Assembly (NCBI GenBank): GCA_964374095.1
Contig: CAYJXJ010000028.1
Coordinates: 1 to 36,233 of the forward strand
DNA: 36,233 bases
Origin: CAYJXJ01 sp964374095
GTDB lineage: Bacteria; Elusimicrobiota; Elusimicrobia; UBA1565; UBA9628
Reading direction: 5' to 3'
Part shown: piece after piece, positions 26,001 to 32,991 of the stretch
Position numbering within the stretch: position 1 is the stretch's first letter
How the letters are laid out: each line of letters starts with the position of its first letter
Notes under the pieces: generated by a model
What the model saw: the letters and a program-made list of their open reading frames with translations, nothing else
What the model was told of the DNA's origin: nothing
Databases searched by the model: none
Translations under genes and position numbers: made by a program

Positions 26001-26140
26001 TCATCCGTGGCCTTGGCGTTACGGGGAACGGCCAGGTTGAAATTGCGGCTGCTAGCCTTCATTTCCCGACAGGTCAAAACCTTCTAGATTGGCTCAATGA
26101 AGCCAAGACAGAGGCGAGGCCGGGAGAGGTCAAACAGTGA
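23039..26140 (+). CDS. DUF499 AAA-family ATPase of a helicase-methylase-ATPase defence system
   Basis: The 1,033-residue ATPase (COG1483/DUF499) opens the operon. The Walker A motif QAMGGGKTH is at residues 73-81 and Walker B TLILLDELPP is at 166-175. Central helical regions follow. The C-terminal quarter contains a beta-rich segment with IRFTTDGSDPKVSGG (about 858-872), which resembles the chitobiase/hexosaminidase C-terminal Ig-like fold seen in other proteins. The ATG has GGAG 7 bases upstream. Its stop overlaps the next gene as GTGA. In this gene family the ATPase is linked to DUF1156 methylases and PLD/SNF2 helicases, and is thought to power or gate DNA recognition or restriction. The mechanism is not known. 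The gene is intact. Confidence 0.93.
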   Translation: MKTLKAACTPRESVFDASKRDTVLNLTHLVEEKINAKEFIEENFVTEGMRVLLLESFRRLQGNSDQALFKLTQAMGGGKTHNLVALGMLARHPELRSQILKDLPSAKELPPVRVIAFSGRETDVPHGIWGEVARQLGRFDAFKDYYAPLKAPGRTAWVNLLKGEPTLILLDELPPYLDNAKSVAIGNSDLSKVTATALTNLFEAAAEKELSNVCVVITDLVGTYAEASAQIQGLLQQLQSEAQRHAMNLTPVQMNTDEFYHILRKRLFKALPKEAEIEDVAQAYAKAVREAKQMDITAQSPEQFSQLVKASYPFHPAIKDLYARFRENPGFQQTRALIRLMRVVTSRMWQSGEADKKHLISVQDLDLKDPETLSEILKINSSQDNAVSHDNDAKRKSVAEVMDANLGGTDGQDACRLLFVASLANVPNAVLGLSIPELVGYLCGPGRNLAKLKNDVLEKLATAAWYLHSNRDGKLFFKNTENLNAKLESLARAYVREQSMKELRQRLEDAFKPVNNWCYQQVLALPAIDEITLASDRVTLVISEPHVGQGLNPQLKQFWEQTTYKNRVAFLTGSRNTFDTLLEAAKRLKAIQHIVGEMERDRVPETDPQFRQADELLDRILGQFLSAVKETFSVLHYPTKQGDKETLASADFLMKFEGNKYNGEDQIIQVLKDKQKHTEDIASETFRKKVEARLFTTPTMLWAEVKKRAAMNPQWQWHRRDALDALKDDMVHKEIWREDASGYIDRSPPPAKTTSVQIQERSRNEETGTVELKVTPIHGDTVFVEIGGDATPQSKKVENGVFSTDELEVSFLAVDSTGTHPTGPATTWKNRLSLKYRLFTGKKNEKMLELRAAPNGDGKIEIRFTTDGSDPKVSGGLYGGPVSLRKGTPVVLALARGEDIESEVLQIAVDWEKGADVEAIDPKKPSVWKRKHEFFFTAESYQFMERLKRHSGRVSGIKISISGERWAELTFHDLVELNADQITNAVEVIRGLGVTGNGQVEIAAASLHFPTGQNLLDWLNEAKTEARPGEVKQ

Positions 26141-26841
26141 ATACCTCAAACGCAGCCACAGGCGCAGAAACTCTGTCCGGGGCATTCGGGTTCAAGCCCG
26201 AAGAATCGGCCGCCCACTTCTTGGTCCATGTTCCAGCTGGTTCGACGCTTCCAGTCGCGATCAGCGAGCATCTTTCATGGGATCCCGCCGCAATAGAGGC
26301 CTCCGTCCATTGGGGAGACGAGCGGTCGGACGGCCAGGCTCGCTGCCGGCTCCAACGGTCAAAATGGAACGAGATAGCTGAGGTCGTCAGAGCGGATTTT
26401 AATGCGCGGCTTCGCAAGAGAGGACACAAGCCGGGAAAGTGGAAGACAGGCTTCAACCCCGTGTCGCGAACATTGGGCAAGGAGCTGACGTTGCTCGCAT
26501 GGGCCATAGAGGATGCGGACCCCGCTCTCGTTCGAACTGCGGTCGCCAACTGGCAAGGCCTGGCGCCGGAGGAACGCTGGTGGCTCTACACGATGACTGC
26601 GGCCGCCACAGGCCACTTTGACCTAGGCCGCAATCGTGGATGGCGCAAGGCCGTCCGGTTCGCTCTTACCGAAAATCCCGCAAGCGGCCACCTTTACGAC
26701 AGACCAGTAGTGCCCGAGTTCTTTCGTCTAGTGAGCGAGGCGGTCTCCCTTGAATATGGGAGCAGCGAACAAATCGCCGCAGAATCTCCGAACGTAGAGA
26801 GAGCAGCTCCCAAGAGGCGGCGCAAGAATGAAAGAGCTTAA
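26137..26841 (+). CDS. DUF3780 protein of the defence operon
   Basis: The 234-residue protein starts at GTG 26137, overlapping the ATPase stop as GTGA, with GGGAGAGG 7 bases ahead. The sequence has a beta-rich N-terminus (ESAAHFLVHVPAG). Next comes RCRLQRSKWNEIAEVVRADF, the typical conserved block LLAWAIEDADPALVRTAVANW, then RWWLYTMTAAATG, GWRKAVRFALTENP, and a basic C-terminal tail (PKRRRKNERA). DUF3780 is known mainly from this operon context, and its biochemical role is unknown. It overlaps the methylase start by 14 bases. The neighbourhood makes it a core component rather than a passenger. Confidence 0.9.
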   Translation: MNTSNAATGAETLSGAFGFKPEESAAHFLVHVPAGSTLPVAISEHLSWDPAAIEASVHWGDERSDGQARCRLQRSKWNEIAEVVRADFNARLRKRGHKPGKWKTGFNPVSRTLGKELTLLAWAIEDADPALVRTAVANWQGLAPEERWWLYTMTAAATGHFDLGRNRGWRKAVRFALTENPASGHLYDRPVVPEFFRLVSEAVSLEYGSSEQIAAESPNVERAAPKRRRKNERA

Positions 26842-29806
26842 GGAGCCCCAACCCGCCGTGGTGCCCGACATTATTGCTGATCCCTGCTTTCTCGAGACCC
26901 AATTCCCGGTCTCGAAAATGTCGAAAGAGAGCTATACCGAGAGGAAGGCGGTCGCCGGTCAAACCCTCACGGGGCTGGGGAAGTGGTGGGGCAGAAAGCC
27001 GCTGGTATTATGCCGAGCGACCATTCTCGGCGCCCTGCTTCCTGCAACCGAGAATCCCGAAAAGGATCGAGAGGTTTTTCTCCGGTTGATGACGATGGAC
27101 GAAGACGGATTGCTGCAACGAAAATCGAAAACCATCCCGCCGAAGGAGCTGTTCATCCGCCTTGCGCCGTCGGAACGGAATCGATATTTCGAGCCGGGAT
27201 CGACGATCGAGAAGCCTCAGCTAAAGCGCATTTCGAAGGATCAGAAACTGGAGCTCCAGAAGCGAGTCTTTCTGTCCCTCTCCTACGACGAGCGCCTCGA
27301 CTATTGCGCCCGGCCCGAGCAGATCGATGGGCCGTCGGTAGAGAGCTGGAAGGTCATCAATAGGCACCTTGGAACAGACGCCTCGACGCTCGCCGAGCTG
27401 GTCGTGGCGCTGGGAAAGAAGCGGTTCGGGCGAATCCCTCGGGTTGGTGACGCTTTCTGCGGGGGCGGTTCGATTCCATTTGAAGCAGCTCGGCTTGGAT
27501 GCGAATCCTACGGGAGTGATCTAAACCCTGCTGCGGCGCTGCTTTCCTGGGCTGCACTCAACATTATTGGTGCTGGGAAGGAAGTTTCCGAAGAGGTGCA
27601 AAAAGTTCAACGGGAAGCTTTCGAGTCTGTTGATCGCCAAATCACGGAATGGGGCATCGAACACCGGGAGCCTGACCAGAAGAGCAAGCGGCGCTGGCGG
27701 GCTGATGCATACCTGTATTGCACTGAAACGAAGTGTCCCGAGTGCGGCTGGCAAATCCCGCTCGCCCCGTCATGGGTAATAGCCGAAAAGACAAACGTCA
27801 TCGCCCGGCTCACACCAGATGCCCACGCAAAACGATTCGATTTCCAAATCATTGAAGGGGTCACTGACGGTGAATCGGAAATGGCTGAGAATGGGACGGT
27901 GCGGGACTCAGAGCTTGTTTGCCCAAACTCCGAATGCAAGAAACGCACACCAATCAAGGCAATTCGCGGTGACGGGCGGGGCGACTTCGGTGATAGCAAG
28001 AGCTTACTGCGTGGATGGGAAATCAACGATGTCGTGCCGAGGGCAGATGACATCTTTGGTGAACGCCTCTACTGTGTTAGGTGGATCGACACCTGGAAAG
28101 AAACAGATCAGAGCGGTGAGGCGCGGTTGTGTTTTAAGCGCCACTATCTAGCTCCGACAGCGGCGGATTTCAAACGTGAGCAAAAAGTGCTCGATTTGCT
28201 GCTTGAGCGATTCTCTGATTGGCAGGCCAAGGGTTTCATTCCTAGCAGAAGGATCGAGTCCGGAGTCAAAACAGACGAACCAATTCGTACGCGGGGCTGG
28301 ACGCATTGGCACCATCTTTTCAATCCAAGACAACTTTTAGAGTTGGGGCTCCTTAACGAGTTCGCGGTAATCTGCTCGGGACACGAAGGCGTTGGCCTTC
28401 TCTTGTTTGTTGGAAGACTTGCAAATTGGAATTCTAAACTGTGCCGGTGGCAGACGGGGCAAGGAGGGGGAATTGGAGGCGGCAAGGATACATTCAGTAA
28501 TCAAGCATTAAATACGCTCCTGAACTACTCCGTGCGCGGTGTATTAGGTATCAGGAGTGCCCGCGTGGATATCGACCATGAGGACTTTCTCCCAGGCGTG
28601 GTCGTTGTTGCCGACGCCAGATCTATAGATCAAGGATGCGACATCTGGATCACTGATCCGCCCTATGCGGATGCAATCTGCTACGAGGAAATTAGTGAGT
28701 TCTTTCTTGCTTGGTACGATAAGCGCCTTCGGCGCTTATTCCCGGCGTGGTATTCTGACTCTCGCCGAGCACTAGCGGTTAAGGGTGAGGGCGAGTCTTT
28801 CGTCCGCGCAATGGTGGACTGCTACAAGAACCTGGCGGTGCACATGTCAGAGAGCGGCATTCACATCGTGATGTTCACGCATCAGAATGCGGCGGTGTGG
28901 GCAGACCTTACCCTCATTCTTTGGGCTGCGGGCCTAAAAGTTACCGCGGCATGGTGTATTGCTACTGAGACCGGGCCAGCAACAGGTGAAGGCAACTATG
29001 TCCAGGGAACAGTCATTCTTGTGCTCCGAAAGCAGGGCACCAAAGAGTCTGCCTTTATGGATGAAGTTTACCAGGATGTTGAAACGGAAGTCCGACAACA
29101 ACTCGATAAAATGCGAGACCTTGATGATGCGAAGGATCCTAATTTCGGAGACACCGATTATCAGTTGGCCGCATACGCCGCAGCGCTAAGGGTCCTTACA
29201 TCCAAGCAGATTGAGGACATTGACATCAATTATGAGCTCGCGAAGTCGAGAAATCAGGGCGAAACTTCTCCAGTAGAAAAGTTAATTGAACGCGCTGTAA
29301 CGATAGCCTGCGACCATCTGGTGCCCCGCGGCATTGATACACACCTTTGGAAGTCGCTTGGACCGCTGGAACGCTTCTACTTAAAGGGCGTCGAACTGGA
29401 GAGTCATGGCGAGAAGCGAAATGGCGTTTATCAGGAACTCGCTCGAGGCTTTGGTGTCGCTGACTACCGAGTTCTCTTGGCCAGCACAAAGGCTAATGAG
29501 ACGCGCCTGAAGACTGCGTCGGAGTTCGGGCGACGCGAGATGGGCGAGACCGGCTTCGGCCCGACTCTCGCGCGACACGTGCTCTTTGCCGCATTTAAGA
29601 CCGCCGAAACCGACTCGACTAAGGAAGCGATTACGTGGCTCACCACCGAGGTTAAGGACTACGCTTCATGTCGATCTCGTATCATAGACATCTTGGAATT
29701 CCTCGGCGCGATGCGGCAAAACGCCTCGCTTCCCCATTGGAAGCGGGACGCCGACGCCGCGGCCATTCTCGCCGGCGCACTTCGGAATCGGCTGGATAAT
29801 GTCTGA
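26828..29806 (+). CDS. DUF1156 zinc-ribbon adenine-specific DNA methylase
   Basis: The 992-residue methyltransferase (COG1743 type) has an N-terminal DUF1156 signature (TGLGKWWGRKPLVLCRATI, about 48-66). The SAM-binding motif DAFCGGGSIPFEAARLG is at about 207-223 and the catalytic motif TDPPYAD near 607-613, the D-P-P-Y of N6-adenine or N4-cytosine enzymes. Between them is a Zn-ribbon (CPECGW near 302 and CPNSECKK near 363). The long C-terminal part is helical. It likely modifies host DNA so that the system spares self, or senses methylation. It overlaps DUF3780 by 14 bases and the helicase by 8. Codon usage is less GC-rich in the second half, from about 27,600. A 9-bp perfect stem-loop lies in the coding sequence at 28719-28739. 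Confidence 0.93.
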   Translation: MKELKEPQPAVVPDIIADPCFLETQFPVSKMSKESYTERKAVAGQTLTGLGKWWGRKPLVLCRATILGALLPATENPEKDREVFLRLMTMDEDGLLQRKSKTIPPKELFIRLAPSERNRYFEPGSTIEKPQLKRISKDQKLELQKRVFLSLSYDERLDYCARPEQIDGPSVESWKVINRHLGTDASTLAELVVALGKKRFGRIPRVGDAFCGGGSIPFEAARLGCESYGSDLNPAAALLSWAALNIIGAGKEVSEEVQKVQREAFESVDRQITEWGIEHREPDQKSKRRWRADAYLYCTETKCPECGWQIPLAPSWVIAEKTNVIARLTPDAHAKRFDFQIIEGVTDGESEMAENGTVRDSELVCPNSECKKRTPIKAIRGDGRGDFGDSKSLLRGWEINDVVPRADDIFGERLYCVRWIDTWKETDQSGEARLCFKRHYLAPTAADFKREQKVLDLLLERFSDWQAKGFIPSRRIESGVKTDEPIRTRGWTHWHHLFNPRQLLELGLLNEFAVICSGHEGVGLLLFVGRLANWNSKLCRWQTGQGGGIGGGKDTFSNQALNTLLNYSVRGVLGIRSARVDIDHEDFLPGVVVVADARSIDQGCDIWITDPPYADAICYEEISEFFLAWYDKRLRRLFPAWYSDSRRALAVKGEGESFVRAMVDCYKNLAVHMSESGIHIVMFTHQNAAVWADLTLILWAAGLKVTAAWCIATETGPATGEGNYVQGTVILVLRKQGTKESAFMDEVYQDVETEVRQQLDKMRDLDDAKDPNFGDTDYQLAAYAAALRVLTSKQIEDIDINYELAKSRNQGETSPVEKLIERAVTIACDHLVPRGIDTHLWKSLGPLERFYLKGVELESHGEKRNGVYQELARGFGVADYRVLLASTKANETRLKTASEFGRREMGETGFGPTLARHVLFAAFKTAETDSTKEAITWLTTEVKDYASCRSRIIDILEFLGAMRQNASLPHWKRDADAAAILAGALRNRLDNV
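28719..28739. repeat. Perfect 9-bp palindrome within the methylase gene
   Basis: ATAAGCGCC-TTC-GGCGCTTAT is a perfect stem-loop with a 3-base loop just after the DPPY motif. Its core 15-mer AGCGCCTTCGGCGCT equals the element at 7917-7931 at the guaB3 end. Confidence 0.6.
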
Positions 29807-32561
29807 ACAAGTGACAGCGCCGACCCGCCGCTTCTCTTCTCGAAGGCAAAAGCTGGCCCAGTCTTTCCTTGCCGAACGTCTCACGGGGGCTCTTACCTAC
29901 GATCGGATCGCGGGCTACTTCTCCGGCTCGATCATTGAGACCGCTGGCGAGGCATTGGAAAGCATCAAAGGGAACATTCGGGTTATTTGCAATTCTGGTC
30001 TCCAGCCCCAGGATGTAGCAACGGCGAGGGCCGCAGTCGCCGCTTTCCGGCAAGAGTGGTGCGCATCCAAGCCGGAGGAGCTTATCGATAAAGGCGGCGA
30101 AGCCGCACGGCAACGCCTCTCCCGCCTCTATGACTTCCTGGCGAGCGGGAAGCTCACGGTGAAGGTCCTGCCCGACCAATGCTTCGGCCTGATTCATGGG
30201 AAGGCCGGCGTAATTACGCTCGCGGATGGGTCGAAGACTTCCTTCTTGGGGAGCGTAAACGAGTCAAAGTCGGCATGGAGTCTAAACTACGAGCTGCTTT
30301 GGGAGGACCAGTCCGAGGACGCCGTGAAATGGGTCCAAGAAGAATTTGACGCGCTATGGACCGACCATCGCGCCGTACCTTTGGCGGAATTCGTCATTGA
30401 GGATATTCGGAGGCTTAGCCGCCGAACCGTCCTCAAGACGGTAAAGGACTGGGTCGACGAGCCAAAGGCTAAGGGCGAGGGCCCCAAGCCTGCCTCGGTC
30501 TTCGTTGAATCGCCGGTTTATCGCAAGCAGGCCGGTCTTTGGGAGCATCAGAAATATTTCGTCACGCTGGCATTCAACGCGCACATGCGTGAACCGGGAG
30601 GTGCTCGGTTCGTGCTCGCGGACCAGGTCGGCCTTGGCAAGACGATTCAGCTAGCGATGGCGGCGCAATTGATGGCGCTTTCCGGCGAGCACCCGGTTCT
30701 CGTCCTTGCACCCAAGCCACTCATTTGGCAATGGCAGGATGAGCTGCTTGAACTGCTGGATCTACCATCGGCAGTCTGGACGGGGAAGCAATGGGTAGAC
30801 GAGAACGAGGTGGAACACGCGATAATCGGCCCTGAAGGAATCCGCAAGTGCCCGCGCCGTGTCGGCATTGTTCCTTCGTCGCGGGCAACATTCGAGTGTC
30901 CCGACGCCGAGATTCTAAAATCCCTCGATTTCGAATGCATCATAGTCGATGAGGCACACCATGCGCGGCGGCAGAACCTCGGGGAAGGCCGAGATGCCGA
31001 GCAAGCTGATCCCAACAACCTTCTAAAGTTTCTCTACGAAATGTCGAGTCGGGCCAAGAGCATGCTATTGGCCACGGCAACGCCCGTCCAACTGCGCCCT
31101 GTCGAGGCTTGGGACCTGCTTGATATCCTTGGCCGGGGAAGCGAGGCCGTTCTCGGGGGTATGTGGAGCAAGTGGCGGAAGGCCGATGAGGCCCTAGCCT
31201 TAGTAATGGATTCAGCCAGCCATCCCACTGAAGAAATGGAAATCTGGGACTGGGTCCGGAGCCCGTTGCCTTCACGCCATGAGCATCGAGACTTTGAGGT
31301 TCTTAGACGCTCACTCGAGTTGCCGGACGAGCAGGTATCGGCCAACGGAGGTGATTGGCAGCGACTGTCGGCGCCGGACAAAGCGAGGGTGCGCCAGATG
31401 TTCCCGCGCTTCGTAAGTCAGCACAACCCCTTCATCCACCGGATCGTTCGGCGTAGCAGGAAATACCTGGAGGAAACGCTGGACCCAGAGACACACGAGC
31501 CCTACTTAAAGCCAATCGCCGTCGAGCTATTTGGAGAGCGCGACGAGGACGCGATCAGGCTGCCGCTCTATCTCCAAGAAGCCTACGGCCTGGCGGAGCA
31601 GTTCTGTTCGATGCTCGGCGCCAGGATGCAAGGCTCTGGGTTCCTTAAGACATTATTGCTCCGGCGGGTCGGCAGTAGCATTGCGGCTGGACGGGCCACA
31701 GCTGAGAAGCTTCTAAGCTCATGGACCGATATTGGTCCAGCCGTCCTTGGCACGGAGGATCACGAGGAAGAGGACGCCTCGCTTCCAAAGGACGCCGGCT
31801 CAAAGACACTGACGGAGGCTGAGCGAAGCCTTCTAAACCGCTTTTTGCAAGCCCTCGAAGCGAACAAAGAGCGAGATCCGAAGTATGCGGTCGTCTTGGA
31901 TTGCCTGCGTGCGCGGGGCTGGCTGGAACGTGGCTGCATCGTCTTCAGTCAGTATTACGACTCGGTCTGCTGGCTGGCCGAGCAACTGGCCAATGACCTA
32001 CCAGGCGTAAGGATTGGCATCTACGCTGGCGGCGAGAGGTCCGGAATCTGGCAGGACGGGAAGTTTTATGCCTTCGGCCGGGAGGAGATCAAGCAGGAAG
32101 TGCGGCAGAGTTCACTGCGGCTCCTCTTAGGCACCGACGCGGCATCGGAGGGCCTGAACCTGCAGCGGCTCGGGACCCTGATCAACCTGGACTTGCCATG
32201 GAACCCCACTCGGTTGGAGCAGCGGAAGGGCCGAATCCAGAGAATTGGTCAACAGAACGACTCTGTAGCCCTCTATAACATGCGGTACCTCGGCTCTGTG
32301 GAGGATCGGGTCCACCAAGTCCTCTCAGCTCGGCTGCAAAATATCCACGCATTGTTTGGGCAGGTGCCCGATGTTTTGGAAGCCGTCTGGATCGATGTCG
32401 CTCTCGGTCGAATTGAGGAGGCCAAAAAGCGGATCGACGCGATACCGGAGCAGCACCCTTTTGATCTTAAGTATCAGAAGATCTCGCGCGTGGATTGGGA
32501 ATCATGCGAGTCCGTGTTGTCGGCGCCGGCCAAGCGTCAGCTTTTGAAGAAGGCGTGGTAG
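29799..32561 (+). CDS. PLD-SNF2 family helicase of the defence operon
   Basis: The 920-residue protein joins a phospholipase-D-like N-terminal domain to an SF2/SNF2 helicase. The PLD part (about 10-190) shows GYFSGSIIETAGEAL and the half-motif IHGKAGVITLADGSK with LGSVNESKSAW, near residues 131-160. Such domains act as nucleases or DNA-binding modules. The helicase has motif I ADQVGLGKTIQ (about 273), motif II VDEAHHAR (about 382), motif III LLATATPVQ (about 424), and FSQYYDSV. It ends with motifs V and VI (GTDAASEGLNLQ and EQRKGRIQRIGQ, near 770-815). It translocates on DNA using ATP. It overlaps the methylase by 8 bases and is the last core gene. The reading frame is intact. Confidence 0.93.
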   Translation: MSEQVTAPTRRFSSRRQKLAQSFLAERLTGALTYDRIAGYFSGSIIETAGEALESIKGNIRVICNSGLQPQDVATARAAVAAFRQEWCASKPEELIDKGGEAARQRLSRLYDFLASGKLTVKVLPDQCFGLIHGKAGVITLADGSKTSFLGSVNESKSAWSLNYELLWEDQSEDAVKWVQEEFDALWTDHRAVPLAEFVIEDIRRLSRRTVLKTVKDWVDEPKAKGEGPKPASVFVESPVYRKQAGLWEHQKYFVTLAFNAHMREPGGARFVLADQVGLGKTIQLAMAAQLMALSGEHPVLVLAPKPLIWQWQDELLELLDLPSAVWTGKQWVDENEVEHAIIGPEGIRKCPRRVGIVPSSRATFECPDAEILKSLDFECIIVDEAHHARRQNLGEGRDAEQADPNNLLKFLYEMSSRAKSMLLATATPVQLRPVEAWDLLDILGRGSEAVLGGMWSKWRKADEALALVMDSASHPTEEMEIWDWVRSPLPSRHEHRDFEVLRRSLELPDEQVSANGGDWQRLSAPDKARVRQMFPRFVSQHNPFIHRIVRRSRKYLEETLDPETHEPYLKPIAVELFGERDEDAIRLPLYLQEAYGLAEQFCSMLGARMQGSGFLKTLLLRRVGSSIAAGRATAEKLLSSWTDIGPAVLGTEDHEEEDASLPKDAGSKTLTEAERSLLNRFLQALEANKERDPKYAVVLDCLRARGWLERGCIVFSQYYDSVCWLAEQLANDLPGVRIGIYAGGERSGIWQDGKFYAFGREEIKQEVRQSSLRLLLGTDAASEGLNLQRLGTLINLDLPWNPTRLEQRKGRIQRIGQQNDSVALYNMRYLGSVEDRVHQVLSARLQNIHALFGQVPDVLEAVWIDVALGRIEEAKKRIDAIPEQHPFDLKYQKISRVDWESCESVLSAPAKRQLLKKAW

Positions 32562-32577
32562 GCCCTAGAACAAAGAA

Positions 32578-32910
32578 ATGGGTTACGCAGGATATTTAGA
32601 AGATATTCAAGACGAACAAATCGGCGGATGGCGTCGCGACCTTCGCGCGGTGTCATCCGAACGCTCACGCATTTCGGTTCAAAAGCTGCCCGAGCCGCCT
32701 CCCCCTTCGAGGTTTTGCCCTACCTGCGGAGCGGTTCTGGGCCTCAACGAGGTCCATCGCACTTGTCTTCCCCAGGCGTTCTTCCTCCTTCTGGATTCTT
32801 CGGAACGCGTATTTGATCGCGACATCATCATAAGGCCTAAAGCCATCCGCACCATCTCGGTTTCCTCCGGGCCAGGTCGCGTTATCATAAGGCAATTGCA
32901 GGACTCCTGA
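32578..32910 (+). CDS. Zinc-ribbon protein, 3' end cut off by an insertion sequence
   Basis: The ORF begins 16 bases after the helicase stop: MGYAGYLEDIQDEQIGGWRR, and includes CPTCGAVLGLNEVHRTC, a Cys4-like zinc knuckle. Codon use looks genuine. The last four residues and the TGA come from the left inverted repeat of the IS, so the natural C-terminus is lost. The gene continues the defence operon in the same direction and may be an additional, unstudied member. No Shine-Dalgarno is obvious. I do not recognise a family. Residues before the zinc motif contain a Pro-rich patch (LPEPPPPSRF). Confidence 0.55.
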   Translation: MGYAGYLEDIQDEQIGGWRRDLRAVSSERSRISVQKLPEPPPPSRFCPTCGAVLGLNEVHRTCLPQAFFLLLDSSERVFDRDIIIRPKAIRTISVSSGPGRVIIRQLQDS

Positions 32911-32916
32911 CCCGTG
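32895..32916 (+). repeat. Left terminal inverted repeat of the IS
   Basis: It reads ATTG, the core CAGGACTCCTGACC, then CGTG. It pairs with 35199-35220, with mismatches only at positions 4 and 19. It provides the stop codon of the disrupted upstream ORF. Confidence 0.85.
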
Positions 32917-32938
32917 CGCGCAATTCCGTCGAAGATGC

Positions 32939-32967
32939 TTGACAAATCCCTCGTAATGCGTAATAAT
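32939..32967 (+). promoter_or_regulatory. Strong sigma70-type promoter inside the IS
   Basis: TTGACA (32939-32944), perfect for -35, is followed 17 bases later by AATAAT (32962-32967), 5 of 6 for -10. It lies 25 bases before the transposase ATG, behind the left inverted repeat. Read-through could activate downstream genes. Confidence 0.7.
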
Positions 32968-32991
32968 CTATGGAACGTTATAGAGGGGTCC

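Noticed and set aside
21506..32561. DISARM or BREX system
   Set aside because: There is no DUF1998 (DrmB), no PglZ, no BrxL and no PglX-type gene. The PLD domain is fused to the helicase and the methylase is DUF1156, which fits the Hma-like class instead.
32827..32893. Direct repeat ATCATAAGGC (32827-32836 and 32884-32893) as a target-site duplication
   Set aside because: Both copies are on the same side of the IS within the disrupted coding sequence, so they cannot be its duplication; probably chance.
32914..32991. GTG 32914 as the transposase start
   Set aside because: It lies in the left inverted repeat and ahead of the promoter. ATG 32992 has a good ribosome site and a matching promoter upstream.
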